NCBI GenBank assembly: GCA_020055645.1
Contig: CM034546.1
Span: forward strand, 105,855,812 to 105,919,811
DNA: 64,000 nucleotides
Reading direction: 5' to 3'
Source of the DNA: Tomocerus qinae
Lineage: Eukaryota > Arthropoda > Collembola > Entomobryomorpha > Tomoceridae
In this document: one piece after another, positions 1 to 13,091 of the stretch
Position numbering within the stretch: position 1 is the stretch's first letter
Layout of the letters: each line of letters begins with the position of its first letter
Notes under the pieces: generated by a model
The model's input: the letters and a program-made list of their open reading frames with translations, nothing else
Told to the model about the DNA's origin: nothing
The model's database searches: none
Position numbers and translations under genes: made by a program

Positions 1-143
1 GGTTGTTTTAACCAAGTACGTTGGAATATTCAGCATTTTTACTTCCGGTTTTGAGATATTAATGTTTTTGTGGAAAAAGAGGCAATATCTCGCAACCATA
101 GGTAAAATTTTAAAATTTTCCAACGTACTTGGTTAAAACAACC
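1..143. mobile_element. short inverted-repeat element (MITE-like), possibly starting left of window
   Basis: Bases 1-26 and 118-143 are perfect reverse complements (26 of 26), with about 91 bp of AT-rich sequence between them. The copy begins at the very first base of the window, so its left edge and any target-site duplication cannot be seen. No coding potential. The structure fits a miniature terminal-inverted-repeat element, or the hairpin end of a longer one. Confidence 0.7.
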
Positions 144-723
144 TTTTCTGGAATTTTAGAGTCCAATCTTGTCTTTCTACGAGCAGTATTCTCGGAGGAG
201 TTACAAGTTTTCCAAAAAAGTATTTTTCAGTAATGTCATAGAGTAAATTTCTATGCCTCTATGTACTTTTAAAACGTAGCCATAGATACTTCCCCGTAAC
301 CTTTACTTGACCTTTTTTAATGAATTTCCCAGGATTTTGGAAATACCTGAACCTTAATAACGTTACTAATTGACGGAATATAAATAACTTAGCGTCTCCG
401 TCAATCTATAAAATACCTACCTTGATAGACTACATCTATGTATACGCCTCCAAGATTATAAGTATAAGCTTTTTCCTATTCTTTTTCCATGGAGATCGTC
501 ACATAGGTTTAGGTTACATAATAAGCGTTATGGCATTAGAAATGTAGTATAATACTTTTGCAAACTAATCTAATGATATATGAGAGGAACAGAATTTCTT
601 GACCACAATAATGAAAAGATATTATGCAATTTGGGCCACTTGCATTGTAATTATTTGCAAATATTTATAGTACATGATAATACTTTATTGGGAAACAAAG
701 TTAACTTACGTAGCTCTTATACA
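144..723. other. 5' flank of the F-box gene
   Basis: AT-rich and non-coding as far as I can see. An ATG at 580 is in frame with the F-box protein and would add 48 residues. These lack any recognisable feature, so the ATG at 724 is preferred. Confidence 0.4.
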
Positions 724-2383
724 ATGCGTACAAGAAGCCAAGATACAAATTTTATGGATCTTCCAATTGAGGTGATACGTAAAGTAATTATTGCAAAGCT
801 AAAAAACCAAATAATAATGACAAATAGGTGGTATGGATTATGCATCAGGTAATCATGAATCATGAGTTTACAATTTAGGGATATTCAATCGTTTTCAGAT
901 GAAGGCGGAAATCTTTCACTACTTGGATAGAAAAAGCTGTCTTCAGGTTCGTTTCACATGCTCTACCTTCAAAGCTTTAATTGACAACTACATCGGACTA
1001 ATTATTGCAATGAGTGAAAGCGACTGGCCACAATCCCGAATAATTCGCAGTAAGAATGGATCACTGCTAAAAATTGTCAAAAACAAAAAGTTCTGGAAAA
1101 CGGAATTTTTTAAAAGGATTTGTGTGAAAAGAGCTTGGCTGACAAAGTGTACAATGACAGATTTTTTTCGCTACCCACTTAATTTACAAAGCATTTTGCT
1201 CGGACGAGGCACAACCAAAGAGGTGGTCACATCCTTAATAGCGAATTGCAAAAATCTTGTGGATTTGCAAATGCAAACTATAGTCTCAGCAAGGATGACC
1301 CCTGCAGATTTCAACAATTCTGGCCCTTCTCCGCACATTATGCTACGAAAACTTCGTACGCTATCATTTTTCATGGATCCTATAAGCTCTATTCTACAAT
1401 GGGACACGGGGGCGTACAATGTTCTGCAAATGGTCCAAAGAATTAGATCCCCGAAACTACACCGATTCTATATGGATACATGGACTAGCTCGAGAATAGG
1501 AATTGTTGAAACTATGGAAGTATTGATTCCATTTTTAGCATATCATGTCAGTTTGAATACTGTGATCATCGGCATCAATCACATGAATGGGGACGACACT
1601 ACTCGGCCATCGGAAATTGATCTTATAAACAAACTAGCAAAAACGTTCATTGAACCTATTTTCCGTGATGTCAAATTGACTCAGAAATATATAACGTTAT
1701 CCAATCTAAAAATGAACGAATTTCAGGCTTTGTATCCATATCTGAAAGCTCAAAATCAGCTGGAAAAATTAACTGTGACGAATTGGTTAGGACGCACTCA
1801 GAATTGGATGTTGTACATTCCTATTTTCGAAGCGAATTCGACGAGTTTGCGACGACTTCACCTGTCTGTCGAAACATCTACACCTTTTGACTTCCGGATC
1901 GTCTCTGGTTTATACGGATTGAAGGAATTGGCACTATTTGTAAATGGAGTTGCTCTGGATCCTGAAACTATCAATGCAGTGAACATTAATACAATTCCGG
2001 AAGGTCTTGAATTACTTATCCTTAGTAATATTCTGATGTCTACCCAAGATGTTATGACAATTCCAGTGCGTATGAAGTCACTGAAAATCATGGCGCTAGT
2101 ACAAGTAAGAGGAACTGCTTCGGTTTTGGCGGGAATGAGACTCCAGTTCGTGAGACAAATGTTAACTATACGAAGTCTTGAAGCTCTGCTTCTGTGTGGT
2201 GTCTATTTGCCAACAGTGACCAAAAAAACTATAATGCTAAATATTACCATGCTCTTAACTGGACGAAAGGAATATTATCTTATCACAGATCATGATCCGA
2301 ATGTTCATAGTTACTGGAATTTGACCAGATTGGAAGATAATCACAATGCGAATTTAAGTTTTCATCTCCTTTTGCCATATTAA
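724..2383 (+). CDS. F-box protein, 2 exons, about 510 residues
   Basis: Probable substrate-receptor subunit of an SCF (Skp1-Cullin-F-box) ubiquitin ligase. Exon 1 is 724-771 and exon 2 is 899-2383. The 127-bp intron (gtgata...ttttcag) splits the F-box itself: joining gives LPIEMKAEIFHYLD followed by RKSCLQVRFTCSTFKALI, which matches the LPxExxxxIFxYL consensus and the later R-x-C-x-x-F-x-x-L part. The remaining 440 residues hold irregular leucine-rich stretches like the LRR-type substrate-binding regions of F-box proteins, but no consensus repeat can be assigned, so the substrate is unknown. A start at 580 is possible. A candidate poly(A) signal AATAAA lies at 2860-2865. Confidence 0.75.
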
Positions 2384-3813
2384 ACGCACACAACAGCATC
2401 CTTCATAATATACAAACAAGTGCCCATATCTCTATATACTCTATATTCCTAAACTAAACTACTTATACGAAACAACCATCATCAATGTGCTGTACATTTG
2501 TAAAATTTTATTTTAAATGCAATTTATTTTCTAGCTTGATTGTGGAATGCAGTCCACATAAAAATATGCTCTTTAGACGCTGTTTTCGGCCCAGAGAATC
2601 ACTGGATATCAATGATATCATATAAACGCATCTTGGAAATGGAAAAGTTGGAATACTATTGGTGGTTAATGTCTTCCAAATGCATGTGGATAATCTTAAT
2701 TAGGGAACATAATGAACATTTTGTGTAATCGAACAGAGAATTAGCATTATTGCTAACTCATTGTCAATTGCTTCTTGTGTAAGCAATTTGTTACTTGGTT
2801 ATGTTGAAAAAATTTGTAACGTGTACTTATTTGTCTAAAATGTTTAATTTGTTTGTTCCAATAAAATACAATTTCTGCAACTTACAAAATACTAAATACA
2901 TAATACTAAAAGCGAGTAAACTAAAAGCATGAGTATGGATTATTGTGATTCAAATGCTGCTGCTGTGATGAGGTATAAAAGCACTAATGGCTATAGGACT
3001 AATATTTCTTATCGTCAGTAGAATAAAAAAAGTTTTGTCCATATATGGCGAAAAAATAATTTCTCAATGAATGAATAAAGTCTTGTTACGTGAATCTATA
3101 ATATATTATGAAATATTATTTTCTTCATCTACTGTCGATTAATTTTATGTGAAGATATCACGTGAGGTTTAGAAAGCATACAATATGTATTGTGTAAATA
3201 ATTATTACGATTTTTTTGTTGAATATTAATTATTACTGCTCGATGATTATAAAATGACGGAAACAACATTTATTTGAGCCTTAATTTCTTTTCACACATT
3301 GACAATAAATACACACACTGATTATTAATGAACTCAACCATATCATCACAGTATTCGAATTTCTAAATGAGTAAGTTAACTGTAACGGATTTTTCCTATG
3401 CTATAAATTTTTGTATTCAGCTGTATTAGGCAATTAGCCAAGAATATCAAATGTGTAATATACACATACATTATATACCATTACTAACTGAAACATACAA
3501 AAACAATAAATCCTAGATTGTTCTCTGCCATAATTACACTACACAAAGATATTGATCTAAATCCTAAAATGCTCTACTTTCTTATCATTACATGTTCCAT
3601 TAAAATAGCACATTACCACAAGTATTGTTTCAGTTTTCACAGACAATCTCCTAACACAATAAAACAATAAATACGGTTACACCTAGCCTATTAATATTAT
3701 GTGGTTCCATACAGTAAAATATGTCAAAAAGACAAAAAGTTTTTTCTTTAAGAAATAAATGCGATTATGTTAAGTATCAAGAGGTACGTAGACGCTAGAC
3801 CTACTTTAAAGCA
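2384..3813. other. convergent intergenic region (3' UTRs of F-box gene and CPSF2)
   Basis: AT-rich, no gene seen. Contains the AATAAA at 2860-2865 for the F-box gene and a perfect CArG-type sequence (CCATATATGG) at 3039-3048 of unknown relevance. Confidence 0.4.
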
Positions 3814-6800
3814 TTATAAAATTGCAATTTGTCCATAGAGTAGACTTCTAATGAGGTAATATTCATCTGACAATCCTTCCACATTGATAGCAACTCTGCC
3901 GTCTGAAATCTGTATCAAAATCGGACATAAGCAAACGTTTGAATATAAAAGGTAACATCAAAGAGTTGCAATTAATTGGATAAATAAAGACATACTTTAA
4001 CTGAAACAACACCATTGGCACTAGTACATCTCAGTTCATCATCCTTTAATTCAGATTCTAATCCATTTTTTGATAAAAGCTTTTTAAATTCATTCAGTTT
4101 CAATTTGTTTACGTACATTGCATCGTGCGGACTTGTCTGTTTAGTAAAACGTTGATTTAAAATGTGAACATGATTGCCTCCACATTATGGGTATCTAGAA
4201 ATTAGGAAGAGCTAAAAGCCTTTGGTTAACGAAATATGAAAATACTTACCTCGGAAGAAGTTAAGGGTTTTAAAACGGGCACCAGACTTTGCGACTCCTC
4301 AGATGAATCACTACCTTTATCGGGCAAGCTAACTGTGCCTTCACACCAAGCCAGTTCCATCCCATTAAGCTTCTTGAAATTCAGAGACCCCATCATTGTA
4401 TCGCTTATTTTCATCTGTGGATAAAAATTTGTGTGAATTGTAATAGCTCAATTATGTTTATAATCATTTATAATGTTTGAGATATGAGACAATATTATGA
4501 GAAGTGAGAAGAAGAAACTGACCTCATAGATTTTTCTGTCTTTAGTTAAGTCTACAGTAATTCTAAATTGCGGTACAAAAACAGTGGAAACTGGAATAAG
4601 TTTATGTGTCAGGGCTTCCAATGCTGCAATTGACTGTATAGAGCCTTTGACGAGCAACAGCTTCTTTGGCTGTATCTGTTAAAAATTATAAGTAATTATA
4701 ATTAAGTAATTAATACTAAAAGTTATAATCTGTCAACTCACATCGGATAACATTTTTAACATGGATTCTATGTCCGAACGTCCTTCGAAGTCAATAAAAT
4801 ATACTTGGCAGTTGACAGCAAAAGGCTGCTTAAAACAAATTGCTTTAGTAGGATTCTCGTCATCGGTAACAGCAGAGCCTTTTCCATTTCTTTTGTCTCT
4901 TTTGCATTTACTTCCACCACTGTAATTTAGTTTTTAAAGCAAGATAAAGATTATCATTCATAGAATTTGAATCAATCATAATATGCAAATGGAATGGGGA
5001 ATAAGGCTGACCTATCAGCATTTTTCATGTGCTCAGTCTGTTTTCGATTACGATATTCTTCTAGCTCTCTTCCTTGCAAGGGTATTTTCTGTCTAACATC
5101 CAATTCGATAAATTTATATGTGGCAGGGTCATCTATTAAATTACGGCCTAGAGTTCCAGGGCTAGTTCTACTTGTAAGAATGACACAACTTCTCGGATCA
5201 TGACACCATTGCATGAAAAGGTCTCTCGAGAATCCACACTCCAAATCCGGAGTGCTTGCTAATACAACCTGAATTTATAGTAAAGATTTTATCAGAATAA
5301 ATAAGACATTTTACATAATCTCTCTCCTAAAAAAGACTCACCTTTGGGGCAGGAATTTGACTAAGTTCAATCAGACTATGACATAGAATAACATTACGTA
5401 GAATGAAAGGGTTTGGTTTCTCCATGGTACAACTTTGACGTAGTTTGTCACTCATCCAATCCATCTTCATGTAAAACATAATCATATTCATGTCATTTTG
5501 CATACATTCTGTAGAAGATTGGATTTTAATGTAGAATTTCAATCATGATTTCCAGCTTATTGACTTACCTGTAATTTAGCCATTTCTATCAAACTAAAAG
5601 CAACATTACTGAGCAGCACTATGGAAAACGGTGCTAAACCAGCATCTTTCATTCTCCACATTTGATCTAACAATAACGTGAGTTCCAATACTCTTCCAGC
5701 ACTGTCAACAGCTACAAGTGCATTACCCCCACTCCGTAAAGTTCGACCAAGAGCAGCTGCACATATATTATTAGCATTCATATTATTAACACCTTTAGCA
5801 GACGCGTATAAGCTTCACTGTTCTAGCCTAATGCGAATTACCTTCGCGAAATGTAACAATTCAATTCATATTCATATTATAATATCCTGTACCTATAAGC
5901 ATTTCATCCCTATGTCTACGTTTTTCTTGAGTATATAAAGTGTTAAAAGCATTAGTAATCAAAATTCCGGGTCTTTGAATTTTATCCCATTCACAACCTG
6001 CAAGATATACAAAGAACAGCAATATAATACAATTATTATATTGAACAAAGACCAATAAAATTTGAAAAGTGAGTATAATTAAGTTTAATTACCGTTCAGA
6101 TGTCTTTCCTTTTTGTTATTATGGTCAATAGCATAGTAAATATCTTCTTCGCCGACTTTTGCGATTCTCCATATACTTCCTCCTAACATATGCCCAGCAG
6201 GTAATGCCGTAATGGAAATGCCCTTGCCTGCAAAAACCAAAGGTGCGATGAGACTTAGGTAACACAGTTATAGGCAAGCATTTAAATTTTACTGCACAGA
6301 ATACTACTAACTGATATTTATAATCTTACCTTTGAAATTGTAAGGGGTATTGTACTCCATTTGGTGAATTTTCCCAAAGGCTTCGTCCACGTCATCCAAA
6401 TTAAAGAGCTGAAAATCTTCTGTATTGTTCCTGGACAAAAACCAATCGTACATGAACATTTGTCCCATCTTGAACACAGGTTTCGTGGCATAAACCGGAC
6501 AAGAGAATCCGCATTTGGACACAAGGTACGGAAGAGCCCCTAAGTGGGATGTATCGGGATGTGACAACAATATTGCATCGATTTTTCCGGCCATTCTAGA
6601 AAATTCAGTGTATATTTTTGGATATTTGCATTATAGCTTATTTATATTCGGTTTTTAGTCAGTTGTGCATAAGTAAACGTATTTGCTTTTATACTTTTTA
6701 AGCTCTTTGATATACTCCATGTCAAATTTTTCATCCCATCCGCAATCCAGGAGGAATCTAAATTCATCTATTTGGAGTAAAAAGCAAGGCGGAGTTTCTG

Positions 6801-6843
6801 ACATAGCTCCAGAAATTGCATGAAATCGAATTATTGAAGTCAT
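3814..6843 (-). CDS. CPSF2: cleavage and polyadenylation specificity factor subunit 2 (CPSF100), 12 exons, 663 residues
   Basis: CPSF100 is the catalytically inactive partner of the CPSF73 endonuclease in pre-mRNA 3'-end cleavage. Exons (minus strand): 6843-6695, 6595-6330, 6227-6093, 5997-5893, 5792-5569, 5464-5342, 5268-5012, 4919-4742, 4675-4523, 4414-4250, 4136-3996, 3909-3814; all joins keep frame. The N terminus MTSII...[13 protein letters not shown], the degenerate metallo-beta-lactamase motif [12 protein letters not shown] (metal ligands missing, as is usual for CPSF100), MGQMFMYDW, the beta-CASP segment and [10 protein letters not shown] are all clear. The C terminus LLYGQIAIL matches the family end. 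It is about 120 residues shorter than human CPSF2; most of the loss is the linker between ELEEY and the C-terminal domain, where the CPSF160/WDR33-binding motif normally lies. The first exon is preceded by an ordinary AT-rich flank. Confidence 0.92.
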
Positions 6844-7782
6844 TGTTAGTAATACTGTCCCCTTTCACGTTGGGAGGGTGGTTACGAAATGATGAGATGA
6901 AGTCCTCGAAAACTACCTACAGTTTCTAATACGCTATCTCGCTAATTGTCTAAATCTAATAATTTATACAAAGAAAATAAAATACTCAAGGCAAACAGCA
7001 ATTAATTTACAATTACACTATTGTAATTCAGCTGGGCCAAAATATACCTTAACCTATGACCTGAACATACTTTTATATTGCAAACGTAGATATATATAAC
7101 TCATAAAACAAGATCAACAGATTTTCTTTGTGAAACAGAAAACGACTTGTTGTAAATAAAAACCTAAATAAACCTTTTCCTCATGATAAAATAATTAGTT
7201 GAGATTCTAAATTACAGCACAAACGACAGAATTTTCTTCATTTACATCAAGTTGTCAATTTCAAAACAATGTCAATGATAATTTCCGTCAGTCTGTGTGC
7301 GAACAGATGATGATTTCCTTCTCTCTATGTGAATGTGCGCTGTGAGTTTGCGATGCAGAGCTCAAGATCAAGTTTTACATTCACTTTACCTAACTTCCAT
7401 TGCGCGATATTTAGGAACACTTTGTCTTCACTCGAGGATAACCTATTATCTATCTTCCTTGGTAGGTCTTCAGTCAGTTATAATAATATTTTATACTATA
7501 ATAGGTAAATAAAATTCTGTGGTTGTATCTAGTCTAGCTAGTCTAGCATACTCTATCCGTTTGTTTTACGATCCAGGTTACTGCTGAACAAACCAGGAAT
7601 TTTATAGTTTATCGGGAATGATAGGTTTTTATAAGATTTGACTTTATACTGCCTTGAATTAATTTAGCACTACCACTTGGCAATGAATTGGAAATCCCTT
7701 ATGCTTTGTTTTGACGGGTGTAAAGTGTAGGGGTATATATGGTGCATAGGATGTGGAAAAATATAGTTTTAATAACAAATGT
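6844..7782. other. intergenic, CPSF2 promoter side and zinc-finger gene 3' side
   Basis: No open frame of interest and no repeat recognised. Holds the CPSF2 5' flank (6844 upward) and the 3' UTR of the zinc-finger gene (7782 downward). Confidence 0.4.
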
Positions 7783-9262
7783 TTAACTTTTCCATTTATG
7801 TACACGTATATGATGATCTAAGTGATTAGCTTGTCGAAAAGAAACATCGCAGAAAGGACACTGAAAAGGTTTGATTCCTTGATGAATTAAAAGATGATCT
7901 TTAAGAATGCCGACATGAGAAAACTTTCTTCCACATTCTTCACACTGTACTCGTTTGTAACTCCCATTTTCTCCAGCATGATTGTGAACTCTTTGCATGT
8001 GTCGCTGTAGTTCTAACTTGACTGTAAAAGCTGTAGAAAAATTTTACCATTCACTTGTATTAATTACACTCATCACTTTGTGTTGTAATTTGTAATCAAT
8101 AATCTTACCTTTATCACACTCTGTACATTTAAATGGCTTCTCGCCAGCGTGCCGCCGCAAGTGAATCTTAAGAGTTCGGGCTACTGAAAAAGATCTTCCG
8201 CAGAGATCACAGCTAAATGGTTTCTCCCCAGTATGTGTCCTCACGTGTAATTTTAACTCTGTGCTATTTGGAAATTTTTTCCCACAGTAGGAACATGAAA
8301 AATCCTTATTATCTTTCCGTCCAATGCCCAGATGACAGGCTCTATGTTCCTCCAGAAAACAATTTCGAGTAAAACTTTTTCCACATTCGTCACAGTAGAA
8401 TGGTCTTTCTTTACTATGGGCTGTTGAATGCTGTCTTAGTTGTGAAATATACCTTTAGAGAGCAGTTTTAAACAAAAATTAATAAATGTTAACTAAGTTG
8501 TTTTTTAATTTAAATAATTTTTATATCCCCTTTACCTAAATGTTTTAGGACAATGGGGGCATGGAATAGGGTCCCAAGGCGTACCAGGGCTTTTTCTTAT
8601 CGGCTTATTAGGATCTCGGATTTTAATCGGCTTTTTCCGCTTCGGTCCTCGTTTTTTACCTTTGTATGGCAACACTGTCAGGGGTTCTATAATTTGGGGG
8701 GCTTCTGTTAAGCCTTCAATCACTTTTACAATTGGAAAGGAGATAAGTTCTGGTTTCTGATCATTTTCTTCGGAAGATGTAGAACTGCTGCTATCAGAAT
8801 CAGATTCACCTTCAGAACTCCCAGACACTGAAGAATTTTCAGTTTCGCCGTCTGAGGAAGACGAATCAGATGAAGATTCTGAATCAGTTTCAATTATTTC
8901 CTTTTTTATTTGTGCTTCCGTTAAAATTGGAAAAGGTAGCTGACTTTCAGGGCGATGTAGTTCTAAAAATATAAATTGATGATATTTTTATTAATACAGC
9001 CAACAGCTAAACTATATATTTGTGGTATTGATGCTTGTTATTGCTTGTGTATACCATTAAAACTCCTATCATCTTCTGCATTAACCTGACTACTTTCATT
9101 TCCATCTTTAAACTTGGGAATCAATTCTTCAATCAATGGCAAGATCGGCACATCTTTTTTCTTTGTGCAATTTGGACCTCTCCGTCCTCGTGTGCCTACA
9201 GAAGATAAAAAACCAATTGATGAAATTATCATCGTAAATATTGTCTTCCTGAAATAATTCAT
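7783..9262 (-). CDS. C2H2 zinc-finger protein, acidic N-terminal half, seven fingers
   Basis: Probable nuclear DNA-binding regulator. Coding exons: up to 9262-9055, then 8962-8536, 8452-8109, 8030-7783; all joins keep frame. The N-terminal half is a Ser/Asp/Glu-rich acidic region followed by a basic patch (KKRGPKRKKPIK). Fingers follow in order from CPHCPKTF, which is completed across the 8536/8452 junction, to CPFCDVSF, with classical TGEKPF-type linkers. The finger at CTECDKAF is split by the last intron and becomes intact on joining. The start is uncertain: ATG 9262 gives an odd hydrophobic leader, and a good acceptor (ttatcttctgtag) just before the TRGRRGPNC coding stretch suggests the true first exon lies upstream. 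Candidates are a short exon near 9380 (MKYKKAVLEDSL) or an open stretch at about 9600-9467. The target is unknown. Confidence 0.75.
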
Positions 9263-9717
9263 TTTTCCTCAACATGCATCACTTCAAAATAAAAGCTGTT
9301 ACGACAGTTGACAGTTCAGAATTCAGATCCCAACCGAGAGTTTCTGACTCTGACCTAAACTATCTTCCAACACAGCTTTTTTATATTTCATCGGTACTAC
9401 TTAAACAGAGATTTAGTTATTTAATTAAATAATTTTAAATAGATAGGAATGGGAAATATTATATACTCTGCCTGGTAGGTAACTTCTTATAAGTTTTTAC
9501 AATTTCCTTCGCAGGAACATCAAGATCAGCAATGATGTAGTCATCATCTTCAGCATGGTAGTAATTCCTAGCAGTGTTATTAAGAGCCTTCAGCCCTGGT
9601 ATTTTAAAAATGATTCAATCATTATTAAGTTACAAAAATATGAGGGCTGCAATGCAATAGTATTTTGTTCACCATCAGCAAGTATTATTACTAAAAACCT
9701 ACAGCAAGCCGTAACAG
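9263..9717. other. 5' region of the zinc-finger gene
   Basis: Contains possible 5' exons of the minus-strand zinc-finger gene. One minus-strand open stretch at about 9600-9467 (reading ...YYHAEDDDYIIADLDVP...) ends at a donor whose phase fits the acceptor before 9200. No ATG was found for it. Confidence 0.3.
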
Positions 9718-10692
9718 AAGCTCGCCTGAGTAAAGGTTACCGTGTCGTGTAAACATTTTGGTAGAGGAAAAGTCGCACGTAACACAAAACCGAACGTATG
9801 GATTTTGATCAAGCTTTCAGAATTGAGTCTTTATATATGTAGCTACGACATATTAAAAATTCAGACATTGATATTATAAGGAAACGAACCTATATCATTT
9901 GAAAAATCAACAGAAAATCAAAATAGATAATTGTTGACTATGAAAATCAGCAGAAAATCAAAATTGATTAATGTTGAATATCAAAATCAACAGTAAATCA
10001 AATTTGATTAATCTTTACTATCAAAATCAATACAAAATCAAAATCGATGAAACATAAATTCAAAATAAATTTGGTAGAAACGGAGTGAAATATTTTATAC
10101 TATCATTCTAACAATTTATAGGAAGCGCAATTTAACTTTTTAATGCCCATTTTTCACTTTGACTATCAAAATGAAGACAATGTGAGCGCACGGCATCTCA
10201 GCAACTAATGGAGCGATTTGCCCGAAATCAATAGAGATCGTCACCAGCCCATAGGTATGGTTTTTACCAAGTTTAATTAATATCCGTCATTGCATTCGAA
10301 AGTTATGCGAAAGATTTTTTTCAATCGTATAATAGTTATTTTCCTATTTAATTTGCTTTATTATAAAATCTTAAATATGGTCGAAGCAGAGTTAAATATT
10401 TTATACTATCTCGCTAACAATTAATAGGAAACACAATTGAAATTTTTATGGCCCATTTTCTGCTTTGACTATCAAATAAAGACAAAGTGAGCGCGCGGTA
10501 TCTCAGCAACTTATGGACCGATTTGAACCAAAATCAATAGGGTTCGTCACCAGTCCATAGGCATAGTTTATGCCAAGTTTGGTCAATATCCATCATTGCT
10601 TTCGAAAGTTATCGTGGGTACGGACGGACGGACGGACGTACGGACGTACGGACAGACTGTGCGGTTCTATAAGCTGCCTTATTCAGGCGAGC
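9718..10692. mobile_element. non-autonomous DNA element, about 975 bp
   Basis: The ends carry an inverted repeat of about 15 bp: AGCTCGCCTGAGTAA at 9718 and its near complement ending GGCGAGCT at 10692. The inside has three or four degenerate 41-bp AAAATCAACAGAAAATC-type repeats (9890-10060). These are followed by two diverged direct copies of a roughly 305-bp unit (about 10078-10382 and 10383-10620), and then a GGAC/GTAC microsatellite (about 10620-10655). No transposase frame and no clear target duplication, so the superfamily is not assigned. Confidence 0.5.
10620..10655. repeat. (GGAC)n microsatellite
   Basis: Runs of GGAC changing to GTAC-GGAC near the right end of the element that spans 9718-10692. 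Confidence 0.8.
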
Positions 10693-13091
10693 TAAAAAGT
10701 AGCACCTGTTTGTTGATCAGCGCTACGAAGTAATCTTTGAGACCTAGGCATATCGTCCCGATCCCGATCCAAAAGACTTTTCTTTTCAAAGTTTCAAAGC
10801 TTAAAAACGTTTAGATACTCAACTATTATATTATTATGTATGTGTCCACTGTCCAGTCTAAAATATAGCCGTTTCATTCAAGGTTGTAAAAATCTCAAAA
10901 ACAAGTCGTATAAAATCAATCCTATGCTATCTATAGAATTTTAAGACGTTGGGTCAGAATTAAATCTATTGTTTCGCTTATAATTCGTAGTTTCGTAGTT
11001 CCGATTCAAATACTAAAAACATTATGGCTTTTCATTTCCAGTAGACGAAAAAATGATTGATAATGTTATATTTATTCTAAAATGATAAAATTTAAAACGA
11101 TCAATACAAAATGATACCAGAAACAAGCAGAATTATTTATTTACAAAATTGTGCACTACACTGTCACCCGTGTATATTTGTGTGGTTAGTCTGTAGTGTG
11201 CTGCATAAAGTTATGCATTTGTTCGCTCCAAAACTGTTTCTCGCCGGGCCGAACTTAGCACAAATGTACATTCTACTCTACATCCTACATCATGGACATT
11301 GCATTTTGTAGTTCGTCCGTAGTATTATTTACATAAACTATCCTATGACAAAATGCTATAAATTGTCTTAAAAGTACACTGATGTGCAGCTAATCGGAGA
11401 GCGTTTGTGAAAATTGTTGTAAAATGTAAACCTATTTATATCAAGGTTCCTACTATGAAATACATAGCATAGTGTAGACTATGAACTTAGAACATCCAGC
11501 CAGATACATATGTGGGATAAAATTATCTCAATATTGTATGCAATTTAATATTATGTTTAAAATTAAACACTATTTTATGCTTTAATGAAGAATTTTATTT
11601 TTCAGTTATGAAAGCCAAAAAATCATTGTACTTCAAAATGTGGAGGTACAGGATACACGAATGTTAAAGTTTTAGGAGCTTTGGGCTCGGTGACAACTGA
11701 CGACATTTAAGTTACGTTACAAATTGTAACCTATAAATTATCAGACAATATTATACATTTGTATGAGAAAAGATCGACAAATAGACGAGATTGTATAATG
11801 TCAGTAATACATAAATCTATGTGATTATCTCCTATTCTTATATATGCCTAGCTAATTCTGATGACTAATACCGTGATTGTTATTTGTACAATCATAGAAT
11901 AATTAAATGTCACGGATAGGCATAGGCTTAAATGTTTGATTGGCCTACAGAATTGTTACCAATAATAAATCTCAATAAACACATTCTTGACGCATACTAC
12001 TCTAAATGTTAAGACTGAAGCGACTCAAAACGGTTAAGTTCAAATGATAATAAATCTTTGATGGCTAAACAAGAATGTTACATATGTACGATAAATTATT
12101 ACATTTGCAACTCAACTACACAATTTTTAACCACTCAATCATTGTACAATTTCCATTTGACAGTTACTGTCTGTTTCTTGAAAAAAATAAACTACTTAAT
12201 AATATAGGACATCAGAAGTAACATACAACACAAAAATGAAAAACACATTGCACAAATACACAGCAGTTAATTAACTAACAGATTCAGATAAGTAACACCA
12301 CGGAGCGGAAGTATATACTAATAGTATTTACTATAGTAGCATTCACTTCTTTGATTTGAACACACATGTCAGTAAACAAGCATACTACCATAAACATTTT
12401 CCTGGAATACCGACTTAATAAGGCAGTTTTAAGTTTTAAGCATAATATTGAGATGATGTGGGAAGAGTTGAAAATGCATATAATACTAATCATTCATTTT
12501 CTACAATAATTATAATTACAAGACCTACTGTCATAGAACAGAATTATTAAGAATTAAAGTTACAAATTATTATTATTACTATTTATTACAAAGAGATAAA
12601 TTGATTAAATATACAATTTGTCGTTTCTCATTTTCATATAAATACAGGTCAATTAGATTTGGACTTTCACATATACTCTAATTTGTTTAGACATAACTAA
12701 TTGTGACAAAAATTAAAGAACAGAACAGATAATTATATTTCTAGTCCATAGTTCGGTTATCATATCATTTACACGAACATCTTTGCAACTGCGTCCACCC
12801 TCCCTTAAATGCTAATCTGTATCAACTACACTTATAAATATACGTTTGTGAACATTTCAAAAAAAAACTGCACTTGGTTGGTGCTTAATTACTTAACTTT
12901 TAACTACCCTTTTGTATACAAAATGTTAATTACTGCTCTGAAGATACTTTACAGAATAAAAGTGCAAGGCTGTTGTGGTCAGAAATAGTGTACTCAGCCA
13001 CAGCAAAAAACAAAAAAAGCTAACAAAAATAAGTATCATTTTCACATTGAGTTTATAGACTAAACCCTATCTCTTGAAAAATTTCTAGACA
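10693..13091. other. intergenic, probable long 3' UTR side of zinc-finger gene 2
   Basis: AT-rich, about 2.4 kb. No convincing gene, RNA gene or element was seen. The part next to 13091 is probably the 3' UTR of the minus-strand gene. Confidence 0.35.

Noticed and set aside
9555-9752. 65-codon plus-strand open frame preceded by an acceptor-like sequence
   Set aside because: Runs into the terminal repeat of the element at 9718 and has no recognisable domain; chance is more likely.
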